In this document: one piece after another, positions 12,746 through 26,105 of the stretch
How positions within the stretch are numbered: the stretch's first letter is position 1
Layout of the letters: every line of letters begins with the position of its first letter
Source of the DNA: Lonicera japonica
Taxonomy: Eukaryota; Streptophyta; Magnoliopsida; Dipsacales; Caprifoliaceae
Reading direction: 5' to 3'
Assembly (NCBI GenBank): GCA_021464415.1
Contig: CM038465.1
Span: 83,672,919 to 83,736,918, forward strand
DNA: 64,000 bases
Program-made: the position numbers and the translations under genes
Notes under the pieces: generated by a model
Seen by the model: the letters and a program-made list of their open reading frames with translations, nothing else
Told to the model about the DNA's origin: nothing
Databases searched by the model: none

Positions 12746-13010
12746 TTATATTAAATCTCACTGGCAGGACCAGATATCATATACAATGTATTAAATTCCA
12801 TTGACAAGACATTGTAACCATGTCACCAGCAGTAGCATTGAACAAACAAAAGAGAAAACGTATTGTAGAGCAAACATATTTTCTATTCGGATTAATTAAA
12901 ATTAGATAGATACAAAAGAGAACTGTTTAAGATAAATAATTATTTTCACAAATTCCAAGCGTATAAAACAAACTTGATCTCAACTTTGAATGAAAGATAT
13001 AATAATTAAA

Positions 13011-13376
13011 AGAGTAAACAACTCAAACAGCCATTAAACTTTCGATCTAGTACCACTTTGACTATTAAACTTCAAAACGAATCACTTTGATTATCCAACT
13101 ATGGAATAAGTATCAGTTTAACCATTTAGTCAAATTCTTTGGTCATCCAACTTTGGAGTAAGTACCATTTTGACTATTCCGTCTAATTTGACTATTAAAT
13201 TTAATGCATTTGCGTGGCACATGACTTCGTGTAAGGTCATTTGGTCATATTACAACAAAACGACATTTTCTTTCGATAATTTTTACCAAAATGAAACACA
13301 CACAACATATAAAATATAGCAAAATTTTTAATAACAGTGCAATTTTGACTATTTTATAACCAAAATGATTAAAATA
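13011..13376. mobile_element. Truncated MITE copy at the 5' edge of the GYF pseudogene
   Basis: This segment starts AGAGTAAACAACTCAAAC and shares its terminal and middle text (for example TTTCGATCTAGTACCA, and CAAATGCATTAAATTTAA on the other strand) with the element at 28003-28531. It lacks the matching right terminal repeat. It stops where EXA1-like coding sequence begins, so its junction probably marks the breakpoint that removed the 5' half of that gene. Confidence 0.6.
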
Positions 13377-16300
13377 AGCTTAAATATAGCTATTGGCCAC
13401 CTTTCTCTTCCAACTGAATTGACAGAACCTGGATTGCCAAATCAGAAAGAAGATAAATTGCATCCTTTTGGGTTGTTTTGGTCTGAGCTTGAGGGAACAC
13501 ATTCAAGGAATGATAAGTCATCCCACATGCCTTTAAGTGGTGGTGCTCAGGATCAATTTATGAACCCTGTAACTGGGAGGGTTTCTCCATTCAATGCAAT
13601 GGATGACTCAACTCATGGTGCTGATACATGGCCTGATGTATATAGTAGAAGAAATACTCTTCCCGACCCTAACTTGTATCAGGAAGCCATAGATGCTTGG
13701 CAATTGTCACGCATGGATCAAGAATCCAACTGATTTGATTTGGCAGATAAGCTTTTGGCTCAGCAACAACTTGAACAACAACATCTCCAGCAGCATCATC
13801 TGTTGTCTTCTCATACTCAAATGAATGAATTAGTAGTGGACCGGGTTCCAAATCGGAACACAGTACGTCACCAACAGTTAGCCTCACAAACAGGTTAAGA
13901 TCTCGAACACTACGTGGCACTTCAGTTGCAACAGCAGAGGCAGCTTCAGCTTCAACAACATCATCAGTTGCAGCAGCAACAGCTTCATCAACAACAAATG
14001 CTATTGAAGGAGCAACAGTAGTCTCGAGCTCGACAACTGTTACTTGAACAATTGCTTCAGAATCAAATGCACGATCATTCTGGTCGTATGCAGTTACATG
14101 TTGATGCTGCTGCCAGATCCAGCAATGCTCTTGATCAGGTTCTACTGAAGCAGCACATTCTAGGATAACTAAAACAGCGTACACAACAGCTTCCAAGACA
14201 CGTTGATCCAACACTTGAGCATCTCATTCAAGCAAAATTTGGTCAGACACTGCATCAAGGGCATCAAAGCAATCTATTGGAGCTCCTATCACGAGCAAAG
14301 TATGAGCATATGCAATCTATGGAACATCAGATGCTTCAAGAGCAGTTACATGCTGCTAAGCAGCAGTTGCCAATAGGATTAAGGCATCGGGTTGAAATGG
14401 AGGAAGAGAGGTCACTTGGTTCTGTCTGGCCTGTTGAAGAAACAAATCAGTTTCTCAGAGGTCCTGCCGGTGCTCACCGAGCTAACACTGCAGGATATAA
14501 TAGCCAGTTAGATTTTTATCAGCAACAACAACAGAGACCTCCTCCTGAAGAGCATCTGAGTCATCTTGAACGGAATTTTTCATTTCAAAATCGACTCCAA
14601 CGTGGTCTTTATGACCCTGGCCTACTGCCATTTGAGCACTCTTTGCCTGTTGGGTCCCCACAAATGAACCTGGATGTCGTAAATAATAGTATTACTCATG
14701 CACAAGGTTTAGATATGCAAGAACCAATTACAAGAATGCGTGTAGCAGGTCAAATGGGTGGGTTCTCCTCTAGTGGCTACTCTCATCATTCTTTAGTCCC
14801 CAATCAGTTTCACCCATCACATTCGAATGCAATGGAGGGACACTGGTCCGAGAACAATGTTCAGCCTCCAAACGACTGGATGGATCCCCAGCTGCAATAA
14901 TTGTATCTAAATGCCGAGAGGCAGAAAAGGGAATCAGAAGGATATCTGAAGATCTGAGTTTATGGATGTCAGCTGGAACCAGTGACGACAGTTTAAAAAA
15001 GTTGCTTATGGAGCTGCTTCACCAGAAATAGGGCCATCACTCGATAGAGCCATTGGGCGTGAACAGTGGGGTACCATATGACAGAAGATCACATTCTGCC
15101 CATTATTCTGGGACAAACTCTTTTAATCATTCTTTAAATACCCTCTCAGATCAAGAAGCTGGTATAAACTACCCTCCTGCTATAGGGTTTTACAGTTTGA
15201 ATTATGGTGGACCACCACAAGTTCAAGTAATTGACGATAAGGCTACCGTTTTGGAAAGCAATGAAACGTTGCCTCTAAGGCCCAATTATGGGGGATTAAA
15301 TGAAGGGCCATTATTTTTGGGCATAAATGAAACCTCTCAGGAAATTTACTTAAACTCCAACATAATGGGCAAATTATCAGCAGAACAGGAGTTTTTAGAC
15401 TTGAATGAAAATAGGTGAGGATTCAAAGGCGAAGTGCTAGGCCCGTTTCAGAGCCTCAACAGGTGAGTTTGGCTACTATTGATCACGGGGAAATGCCTGT
15501 TAATGTCATTAGCAGGCATAATTCGATCAACCGGCATTGCAGGTAATTTCTTATTAAATCCTTAATTGGCTGCCCTGCTTTCAAAATTTTCACAGCTGAG
15601 TAATGATGTTTCTTTTTAGTTCCAGTTGGGAATGCAGGCTTCGACAACGACACGATTAGATTGCATGATTCTTTTGCTGAAGAGATAGCTAAAGACCGGT
15701 AAGGATAACATTTATTATCAGGGGCAAGGCTAACCACAGTCTATACCGGGGCATCTTTTGCATGCAATAAAGATTAATATTTTATAGGAATTAGAAAAAC
15801 GTTAATTAGAGTACATTTTCCCCACCTTGTATACAACCTGTATATGATTTGTTGTGTTCTTCCTGCACATGGATGCATTATTTCTTCTTATTTTTTTTTC
15901 TTGTAACGTAAGTTTAGCATCAGTTTATTTTTTCTCTTACACTTGCTAAAATAATTGGATGTACATGCAAAAACACACCTTTTTATGTTAATGTGACAAA
16001 AACTCAACAGATACTATATATTTCGCACACTTTATGCAGTAACTTAAGGATCTACCAGTTTTTGTATGATGGATTATATTATAAGTTAACATCATTTTTT
16101 AGCCTATATTTGCATGTTTTTCTGATTAAATGACTTCATCAACCCCTATGCTGCTTTACATCAGTGATAGCATGATGGATCCGTATCATAGTGTTACAGT
16201 AGAGGTGCTATAATCTAGTGCAAGGATTGCAATATTTTGTATCTTTTTATTTATTACGCGTTCTTGAATTTGATAGGGCATCAGCTGTATCAAATAAAAG

Positions 16301-17265
16301 ACCGAAAAATATCTTGCTGAAACGTCCACCTGTGCCACGGTCACCATCATCTCATGAAGGGTTGTCTGAAGTGGCCTCCAATTCAGTTAGCAGAGTGAAA
16401 GTTGCTCCTACTACAGCACCTTCTGAAGGTATTGCTATTAATCAGCTATTAAACTCTCTACTACTATTAAAACCTATGAAGTATATACATATATGGGTGG
16501 GACACGACAGAGGTTTTTTTTATTCAAATACCAAAAGCCTTGTAAACACAAGATAGTATTTTCGACATGTAAATCATGCTGTATATAATGGCCGTTACAT
16601 GACATGAGACAGACCCTTCACACAAATATCCTTACACAAGTTGGACAAAGCAAAAATTGAAAATTTCTATATACTACGTGTCAAATTAATAGTTCCACTT
16701 TAACTTCAATACTTTTAAAAAAAACACTAATTTCAACTTAATCAACGGTCAACAATACAATTTATTTTCTGTTGTGAGATTTGGTATGTTGCTTCTGTCT
16801 CAAAAAAGGAAATGTTAATATTAAATTGAGATGAAGGGAGTAAAATGTATGTTACACATGGAAATTGTCGCTTATAAGAAGCCAATGATTAGTGTTTTCC
16901 TTTATTTAAATATGAATCCAAATAGGGGGAAGGTGGGAAGCAGGAGGAAGAAGTACAGGAGGGAGCCAAGGCTCTGACCTGGTGGCATCGGGGAAGAAAG
17001 ATATGAGATTCAGACGAAGCTCATCATGCAGTGATGCTGACGTGTCGGAGACATCATTCAGTGATATGCTTAAAAGCAATAATAATCCCAAGAAGCCAGA
17101 AATTAACAACTCAGCAGCCTTACCAGCAGGGTCTTCAGAGGCATCGTTGGACGGACAAGGGGGTAAAAGCTGCGGAAAGGGAGACAAATTGATCCGGCTC
17201 TTCTTGGGTTCAAAGTCACCAGCAATCGCATCATGATGGGTGAGATCCGGCGTATAGATGATTAA
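13377..17265 (+). pseudogene. GYF-domain / EXA1-like pseudogene, 5'-truncated
   Basis: Four exon-like blocks with preserved GT-AG borders are visible: about 13377-15542, 15620-15698, 16277-16428 and 16926-17265. Together they match the C-terminal half of plant GYF-domain proteins (EXA1 family, translational regulators binding proline-rich motifs). Landmarks are the glutamine-rich stretch, SVWPVEETNQFLRGPAGAHR, GHWSENN, MRFRRSSSCSDADVSETSF and the terminal GFKVTSNRIMMGEI. The N-terminal GYF domain is absent. In-frame stops occur at 13731, 13896, 14019, 14166, 14898, 15029 and 15416. Frameshifts fall between 14900 and 14960, near 15520 and near 17165. Retained introns mean it arose by DNA-level duplication or truncation, not retroposition. 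At least five stops are explained by C-to-T changes in CAA, CAG or CGA codons. Confidence 0.85.
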
Positions 17266-19635
17266 TTAATCATTACCTGATCTTTTTAGCTTCGTTCTCC
17301 ATTCCCTTCATGTTTTACATATACATGTTTATTATAATGTCTTTTGTAAAGCTTTTAATTTGCAGATGAATTTTTTCTGTTTTCTTTTTCGGCCCCGTCA
17401 TATGCATCTCAAAATTGTGATGATTCAGGGTGATGAAAAAGCCTTGCTATAGTCTTAGGAATTCATATATATGATTTAGTAGGATAAGAGTTTATTAGCA
17501 AAGCTTGTATAGAGACCTGCATTTTTCAATATATCATCAATGAAGATAATCGTGGATACAAAAACACAATTTGTTATCACTTGGTTTTAGGTTAGTTGTG
17601 GCTGTCTATACTTCTTATTTCCATTTTATTTCACATCTCTAATTAATATTTGATTTTCACACATTAAAAAAAATGGAAATATGTGTGTTATCGCTCATTT
17701 TTGCATGAAAATTGTACTTTTAAATTCTAACTTTTGCTGTTTTATTGCTAAAATTTTGTAGGAATCCCAATTCTAATTTTGTCAACTGACCCCTTATCCT
17801 CTTAAAGGGAAACTTTGTTCTCATACCTCCCATGTATTTGGTTTTTTATGTGAGAGGAAATAGTCAATGCAATAGTTATAATGTTGATGATATGTTATCA
17901 CAAATTTAATAAAAATAGAGTTTTTGTTAAATTACCACTCTATTTATAATATGAAATTAGAGGTATTCCTAATTTTATACCAAAATTTAATACAACTTCT
18001 AATACCATCCACTTTTTTGTAAAATGGATAGAAATAATCTCATCTTTTTCATCAGGTGACTCTTTTTGAACATTAACCTTAATTTCTTCTCTCTCTAAAT
18101 AAATAACTCCATCTTCATCAGGTGACTCTTCGTGAAACTTAACCCCAATTTCTTTTCTCTCTAAATAAATAAGTACCCCATGAATAATCACTTATCTGAA
18201 CGCATCAAAATTTAAAACTAATTATAAACGCACAATCCACATGGTTAAGTTGGATCTCCGCACCTAAATGAATATTTTGGCACGGAGCAGTTAAACCGGG
18301 AACAGAGAGCATCATAATCCATATCTCAGACAATATTTTTTTTTCTTTCCAATTTCTGAATGAAATAGAATTTCGATCATCCTATCTTCCATGTAATTGG
18401 GTTTCAGTCCCCCCCAGTGCCTGTTGCTAGGTTGTTGGCCATGATGGGTTCGTTATTTTATTGTTTTCTTTGCTAAAAAAAAAAACCTTAATAAAATGAA
18501 TTAGTTTCTAGTCATTTATAATGATATAATTTATAATTATTTTATTATAAATTGACAAATCATTACAAAATCCATTTTAATAGAGTATTACGTGGTGTGA
18601 TTTTTTCTGCATGAATTTGATTGTTCAACATAAGTTATATAAATCGAATTATATTTTTACTTTTTCTTATTTAATATCCGTGAAATTAATATGAGTTTAT
18701 AACTTTATATGTTAGTTCATTTTTTTCGATCAAATATTAAAATAAAATAATTTACGAATTAAATATTTTAAATGGTTAAATTTGTAAATAAAAAAACAAT
18801 CAAATCAAATGGCTCTTAGTTCCTTTGAATTTTAAAAAATATTATTTTAAATTTATAGATTTATTGGAACTAATAATCTTTGAACCCATGATCACTCAAT
18901 CACAACTAGTGTTAATTTTTATTTTAAAAAGTATAATTTGTTGGTGTACAAAAGAGATAGATAGATAGATAGAATTACAAGAGACAGAGAGAATCCAAAT
19001 TGAGTATGGATTAAGGTATTATGGGCTTTTTAGGAAATAAATACTCGTTAGGTTAAATTATGACATCATGATCCACGAGCGCAGCGCTGGGCTGGGGTTC
19101 GGGACTCTTGGGTGTGCACTACGTTAATCAGATCTGAACCAAAGGTCCGACGTGGACGGCCAAGATTGAATTATGACCTTGCAGACTAGATTTGAGTCCA
19201 AAACTTGTATCTTCTCAACCCTCTTTAATTTTTTTTTTGTTTTGTTATTTTTATATTTTATTTTTTTGTTTCCATCGTCTCGAACACTGGCGGCTTTCTC
19301 CTTCTTCCTCCTCTTCTTCTTCTCTCTCGATCGTAATTATCTTTTTTTCTTTTTTTATTAATAATAATGATAATAATTTTGATTGATTGATTGATATCGA
19401 GAGAACAAGAGGAGAATAAGGCTAACATTACCCGATCTAATTAATTTATTAATTACGATCTCAGATCTAACCCTAAATTTGATATCTTTGTTTCTTGTTT
19501 AAAATTAGATCTCAGATTTTTTTGTGTATATAAATCAATCCATCCATCCTATTTGCATCTGTATATACTAAGAGCTGTTGATTTAAATCGATTTGTCTTT
19601 TAAGAAACCCTAGTGTAGTTGTGATTGTGATTGTG
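17266..19635. other. Intergenic DNA and CPL3 5' region
   Basis: The left part is AT-rich and gene-free apart from the 66-bp minisatellite. A GATA microsatellite lies near 18955-18972. From about 19070 the base composition becomes more balanced, then CT-rich and TTC-rich leader-like sequence precedes the CPL3 start. A telo-box-like AAACCCTAG sits at 19605-19613, 23 bases before the ATG, a common motif in plant growth-related promoters or leaders. Confidence 0.5.
17940..18191 (-). other. Small ORF with two 22-residue repeats (66-bp minisatellite)
   Basis: On the minus strand an 83-codon frame contains two consecutive 22-residue units, IYLERKEIGVKFHEESPDED and IYLEREEIKVNVQKESPDEK. At DNA level the units lie at about 18042-18173 with a 66-bp period. 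The charged core ESPDE and YLER are kept in both. I do not recognise the protein. The unit length being a multiple of three and the conservation of charged residues suggest a coding origin, perhaps part of a decayed gene, but the frame has no visible exons around it. Confidence 0.35.
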
Positions 19636-22600
19636 ATGGGGGAAAGACTTGAAAGTTTGTCCTCGATGATTCAGGATGTAGAGGAAGGTGAAATCTCGGA
19701 CGATACGGCCTCTGTGGAAGAGATTACGGAGGAAGATTTTGTTAAGCCCCCAGAGGCGGCGACTAAGGTGTTGGTGGTTTCAAATCAGAATTCAGAGGAT
19801 CCAAAACCTAGGGTTTGGACGATGCGAGATCTCTATAAGTACCAAAATAAGTATCAAACCCCGAGTAATTATGCATCTGGTTTGTACCATCTCGCTTGGT
19901 CACAGGCGGTGCAGAATAAACCTCTCGATGAGATTTTGGAGTTCAACAACACTGCTACCGCTACTACTACTTCTACTACTCCTACTACTGACTTCAAACG
20001 CTCCGGTTCGTCCGTCTCCATCAATGATGATAATTATAATAATAACAATAAAAAGAAGAAGAAGAGTGATTGTGGTGCAAGTGCGTCAAAAGAGGTGAGT
20101 GGGAAGGTTGTAATTGATGTTAGTGGTGACGAGGCTGATGATGATAAGATGGAGGTGGAGGTGGAGGTGGAGGACGTTAAGGAGGAGGAGGGAGAACTGG
20201 AAGAGGGTGAGATTGATTTGGATTCTGAACCCGACGTTAGAGAGGCGGAGGAGGAGGTGGGTTCCAAAAACAATGACTTGAATCATCCTCCTAATATCTC
20301 AAACGTTGCGTTGGAGAAACGGGTGAAATTAATTCGGGACGGGCTCGAGGCTGTCATTGTAAATGATGAGGGCAAGTAAGTTGAACAACTGTTTCTGGGT
20401 GAAAATTGGAATGCCTTGTTTCTATTTCAAGACTAAAAGTCATAGACAAAAAGGATTGTTTGGATTAATGTCGTTGATTTATTTGTTTGTTGTAGATCAT
20501 ATGAAGGAGTCTGTTCTAGACTGCAGAATTCATTGGACTCCTTGTGGGAATTGGTTTTGGAAAATTCTGTTCCCAAGAACGATGCTTTGGTTCAACTGTC
20601 ATTCTCTGCCATTCAAACTGTTAGCTCTGTAAGTCAATTATATATATATATACATACAATAATAATATAATCACATTTTTAACCTCTTTTCTCTTGATCA
20701 TCAGTCAGCATTTCCACAGTTTGGTTCTAACTACACTACTATCGGTTGCAGTTTAATCATTATTGATGCTAAGACTTGATTCTTTTCAGGTTTTCTCCTC
20801 CATGAACCAAAATAAGGAGCACAACAGCGATTCACTATTGAGGTTTTGATTTTGCTGGTTGCATTTTCTCTTTGGTTTTTATTGTCAAGTGTTTGTACAT
20901 TTGTTGCCCTGGTAGGTGGATTAGTTATAGTCTTACTTCTACATTTGTTTACAGGTTGCTAGCTCATGTTACAAGCAAAAAGCCTCCTCTTTTTTCCCCT
21001 GAGCAGATGAAAGAGGTGTGAAGTTAAGGAAATTATATGGTTTAAATGCTATGTTTGGTCATATCAAAAAAAAAGAAAAAGAAAAGAGAGAGCTATGTTC
21101 GGGAGTTCAGGAGAGAAGAAAGTTAGAAAGTTTTAATTGGAGAGAAGAGAAAGAAGACAGAGCATAATTATTTTCTATTCTCAATTTGGAAGTTTAGGAG
21201 AGAAGAAAGTTACTTTCTGTCCTAGTTGTTTATGAGTTGAGAAGAATGGGAGAAAAAAGACTTTTAAAGAATCTGCTACGTATTTTAGGATAATCAATAG
21301 AAAATGTTGTCCTTAAAAAACTTTCTTCCCTTCCCTTCTGTTTCTTTCTGATTTTGAGAGAACGATTTTTGTTAAAATCACAACACTCTTCTCTCCCTTT
21401 CTCTCATATTCTCTCCTTTTAAAAATTCCATATGAGAGGAAGTTTAAACTTTATTTCCTTTTCTCTAAAAATCAAAACTCACTAACCACAGAGTACAGGG
21501 AATGTTGTAGTTCTGAAAACTTACATTATGTCCATTGTCACAGATAGAGGTCATGATCCCATCTCCGGAATCTTGTGCTGTTTCTTCGAGTTTCAAAAAA
21601 GAATGCGATAAAGCAAAAGATTTACAGTTTATTTGGAGGGTTAATCAGACCGATTTGGACTCTTCACCTCCTAATTCTTGCCAGGATTTGACTTCTACAG
21701 ATAAGTTTGTGCTAGATTCCATATCTGTTGAATCTTCAGATCAGAATAACCCCCAAATGTTGTTAGAATCTTTAAAAATGGGAGCAGCAAACTCTAAGGG
21801 TAGGGGAACACTGCTTCCCCTGCTGGACCTTCATAAGGATCATGATGCAGACAGTCTTCCATCACCCACACGGGAAGCCCCACCGTGCATGCTTGTAGAC
21901 AAAGAGTTGGTTTTTGGAGATGGAAGTGGGAGACCCGAGTTTCCTGTACTTAGAGGAGCTCCTGAGACGGAAAAACTTGTGATGCACCCTTATGAAACTG
22001 ACGCCCTTAAAGCTGTTTCATTCTATCAACAGAAATTTGGTCGAAGTTCTTTCCATATGAATAACAGACTTCCAAGCCCAACGCCTTCAGAAGAAGGTGA
22101 TGATGGATATGGTGATACTAGTGGGGAGGTTTCCAGTTCTTCAATTGCTTCCAATGTCCACGACCCTGTAAATATACCAACTTTGTCATGTTCGACTGTT
22201 TCTTCCATGCTCCATGTGGACACTTCCGGTGGGCAAGGACCGACAAATTTTAGGATTACTGTCCCTCTGAGCTCTGGGTTGAGTTCTGTGTCAAGACCAG
22301 CTGCAAAAAGTAGAGACCCACGACTTCGATTAGTCAATTCTGATTCTGGTACTTTGGATCTGAACCAGCGTCCCCCCTTGGCTATGGTGAATAATGAACC
22401 TAACGTTGACCCCCTTGGAGGAATAACAATAAGTTCAAGGAAGCAGAAGACTGTTGAGGAGGAGTCTATTCTGGATGGTCCTCCACCCAAAAGGCCAAGG
22501 AACGAGTTCATAGATTCTGGGGTTGTTAGGGATGTGCAATCTGTTGTATCTGAAACTGGTGGGTGGTTAGAGGATAGAGGTTCGGCAGCAGGATCACAGG

Positions 22601-25600
22601 TTACAAACAGAAGCCACATGGTAGAGAATGCAGGTGCTCCCAAGAAATTGGAAAATGCAGTAACTTGCTCTGGTCCCAGCAGCAGTCTACCTTCTATAAT
22701 TAATGAAAATGGGCACTTGCCAGTTACAAGTGCCAATGCAACAGCTTCTGTTCATTCTCTATTGAAGGATATTGCCGTGAATCCAGATCTCTGGAAGGAT
22801 ATATTTAAGATGCAGCAACAAAAGTCTGTTGATCCTGCAAAAAGTACAACACAACAAACGAGTTCGAATTCGATTCTGGGAGCAGTTCCAGCAATGAATA
22901 TTGATCCTCCTAAGCCCTTGGCTCCTGCGCTGAGATCCATAGGAATACTACAAACTCCTCAAACATCTACGACGGTGAGAACTTAGTCATGCATTCCTGA
23001 GATTACAAAACTTTGTTCCTAACGGAGACATTTCTGTAATTTAAGTTTTGTGCTCAATTCATTTGCTGTGGTTTCTGTTGCTCTTTCCGTATTGTGCATC
23101 TCAGTTCTTTACTTCTTTATTTGCTGCTGCATTAGTATAATTTGCCTTCAAAATTCATTTCTTTCCTTCTCTGTAAATGTTTGTCATCTTTTTTATAAGC
23201 CATAAAGTATAATTTAGTCTGAATGAATAGCGAGCGAGCGTTGTTTACTTCTTATGAGCTTATATCAGTGACTGTTTTAAGTTCACCCAGATTTGTTGAA
23301 TTTGTTTAATTGTCATGTCTTGAAAAAAGTGCTGCACCTATCACCTTCCTACCTTTCTCGCTTGGAATTAAGTGCAGAAGGACGGCTATTGTTGTGTGTA
23401 ACGTTAAAAGCAATTTAAAATGCAAATGAAGGTTAATCCTTTTTTCTCAGTAAAACTTTGGGAAATCTTGCAGGAAGAGCCAGGGAAAATTCGTATGAAA
23501 CCTCGTGACCCTCGCCGTGTTCTCCATAGTAACTCGTCTCAGAAGGGTGGTAGAGTGGGGTCCGATCAATCCAAAACAAATACATCAAGTGCTCAAGGAA
23601 AGGCTAACTTGAGTTCCCAAAAGCAAGAGAACCAGGTGGTTAAAACATCTGGGTTTACCCAATCCACAAGTCCTCCAGATATTGGTCGACAATTTACAAA
23701 GAATTTGAAGAATATTGCCAATATTATATCAATTTCTCAAGCATCTGCAAATCCACCAGTAACTCCTCAGATACCTTCATCACAACCCGTACAAGTCCAT
23801 CCAAGTTGGGTGGATATAAAAGGAGTACTTTCTGAGTCGGGTATCCTGCAGAGTGGATTGAACTCGTCATCAGAAGAGGTTGCTGCAGGGCCCCCTCAAT
23901 CACAGAACACCTGGAGAGAGGTTGAGCATTTATTTGAGGGATTTGATGACCAGCAAAAGGCTGCTATACAGAGAGAGAGGGAAAGGAGGATTGAGGAGCA
24001 GAAGAAAATGTTTGCTGCCTGCAAGCTCTGCCTCGTCTTGGATCTTGATCATACTCTATTAAATTCAGCAAAGGTATGATAATTGTTCAATGTGATATTA
24101 TTTGTAAATGCAAATTGTGGGAATAGTTTGTTTGTGTTAATCTGCAAAACTTAATCTGTGTTCAGTTTGTGGAAATTGAACCCGCTCATGATGAGCTCTT
24201 GAGAAAGAAAGAGGAGCAAGACCGTGAAAAGCCTCAGAGGCATCTCTTCCGGTTCCCGCACATGGGAATGTGGACCAAACTACGGCCAGGGATCTGGAAT
24301 TTTTTGGAGAAGGTAATTCAGTGTTTAATTATTCATTTGGTAGGTGTGGATTGCAACCTGCAGTTTTTGAATTTTTTTTTTTGCCAATGTGAAACTTTAG
24401 GCTAGTAAGCTTTTTGAGCTGCATCTTTACACAATGGGGAACAAGCTGTATGCTACAGAGATGGCTAAAGTGCTCGACCCGAAAGGGGTTCTGTTTTCTG
24501 GACGAGTCATCTCAAAGGGTGATGACGGTGATCTTATTGATGGTGATGAGAGGATTCCCAAGAGCAAGGATTTGGAGGGGGTTTTGGGGATGGAGTCTGC
24601 TGTCGTGATAATAGATGATTCTGTAAGAGTGTGGCCACATAATAAACTGAACTTGATAGTTGTGGAAAGGTAAGCTTTGTTCTGCCTGCTTGTCTGTATA
24701 GTATGGACTTTAGACGTTTTCTGTGGAATATATTATATTATGTTGAAAATCAAATTCTTTTGCAGGTATATATATTTTCCTTGTAGTAGGCGCCAATTTG
24801 GGCTTCCAGGTCCTTCTCTCCTCGAGATTGATCATGATGAGAGGCCAGAAGATGGGACACTGGCATCTTCTTTGTCGGTAAGACCATAACTTGGCTTTTC
24901 CACTTGGAGTTTGTGAAATATCAACCCTTTCTCTTCCTTCTTGCCTGTATTTTTTATTGGGTGAAATATATTACAGGTGATTGAAAGAATACATCAGAAC
25001 TTCTTCTTACATGAGTCGTTAGATGAAGCTGATGTTAGAAACATACTAGCATCAGAGCAGCAAAAAATTCTGAGTGGTTGCCGTATTGTCTTCAGCAGGG
25101 TGTTTCCTGTTGGGGAAGCCAATCCTCACTTACATCCATTGTGGCAAACAGCAGAGCAGTTTGGTGCAGTATGCACTAATCAGATAGATGAGCAGGTCAC
25201 CCATGTTGTCGCAAATTCTCTTGGGACAGATAAGGTAGCCCGATCCCCATTTTATCCAATTAAAGTAGTAGTTAACCCCCCCCCCCCCTCTCCTCTCTCC
25301 TCCCCTGCAAAGAATGGAATTGGACAGCATCACTTGTGTCATTTTTGCTAGTTTTCTTCTCTCTCCAGAGGATGTGGGGTTTAATGTTGAGGTTTAAAAT
25401 TATTTCAAACAGGTGAATTGGGCTCTTTCTACAGGAAGATTTGTTGTGCATCCAGGCTGGTAAGAATTTCTTTCTTGTTTTTAAATAGCGATCCTTTAGC
25501 CTGGTGTTTGTTTCAAATAAGGGTTTTAACGTGCTACCCATTTCCAACTGGTAAAATTATTTGACCCCCAGGGTGGAAGCGTCGGCATTGCTTTACCGGA

Positions 25601-25635
25601 GAGTGAATGAGCATGATTTTGCCGTCAAACCGTAA
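19636..25635 (+). CDS. CPL3: RNA polymerase II CTD phosphatase-like 3 (CPL3), 12 exons, 1304 aa
   Basis: Exons: 19636-20375, 20496-20628, 20790-20842, 20955-21015, 21544-22974, 23474-24073, 24166-24312, 24401-24669, 24766-24877, 24977-25234, 25413-25459, 25572-25635. All introns are GT-AG and the exon sum is 3915 nt, exactly 1305 codons. The ATG at 19636 opens MGERLESLSS with the family-typical DVEEGEISD just after. An acidic, low-complexity N-terminal half leads to a serine/proline-rich middle with the basic motif PPKRPRNE. The FCP1-type phosphatase domain follows, with catalytic DLDHT (D996 and D998) at the end of exon 6 and VVIIDDSVRVWP near 1124-1134. A C-terminal BRCT domain occupies exons 10-12. 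CPL3 removes phosphate from the RNA polymerase II C-terminal repeat in the nucleus and represses stress and immune genes in Arabidopsis (about 1240 aa there). No lesion is seen. A 13-base C run lies in intron 10. Confidence 0.95.
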
Positions 25636-26074
25636 ACAATTAACCACAACACCCTTTTCCAGTGATAACAATATGACCGGATTATCACATAAATTGGAAG
25701 TACTGCTCACTAACCCTTCGAAGGAACCAGCAACCCAGGTCTCATGGTGGGAAGTTGAGAGAGTTTGATTAACCAAAACCCCCATATATAAATGGTGGCT
25801 GCATCCCAGCTAAATATTGCAGATTTGGGCAATGGTATGCGTATGTCAAAAACACACGCGGTTCAAAGCAAATGCAATTCTCTCGATGCACAGTTACTGG
25901 TTGGTGTGGGTGGGGGGAATGAAGATGATCCCTCTGCTGTCGGGTGGAAGCAGTGACTCAAATGTTTTAGTGTAACTTGCTTATCCAAAAATTGCCGTGG
26001 GGCAAGTTTTTATCAAATGGAAGTAGGCTTCACCAACAGCAGCTTTTCAGGGTTTAGCACGAAGGAATTAAATA

Positions 26075-26105
<31 letters not shown>

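Noticed and set aside
15463..15468. GTGAGT as a splice donor in the GYF pseudogene
   Set aside because: The reading continues through it with family residues up to the donor at 15543, so it is exon sequence.
16560..16860. Possible Stowaway MITE ending ATGAAGGGAGTA
   Set aside because: Only one end resembles the Stowaway terminus; no matching left end or TA duplication was found. It lies in the last intron of the GYF pseudogene.
19621..19635. Upstream GTG codons as the CPL3 start
   Set aside because: Plant genes start with ATG; the ATG at 19636 precedes the conserved DVEEGEISD segment.
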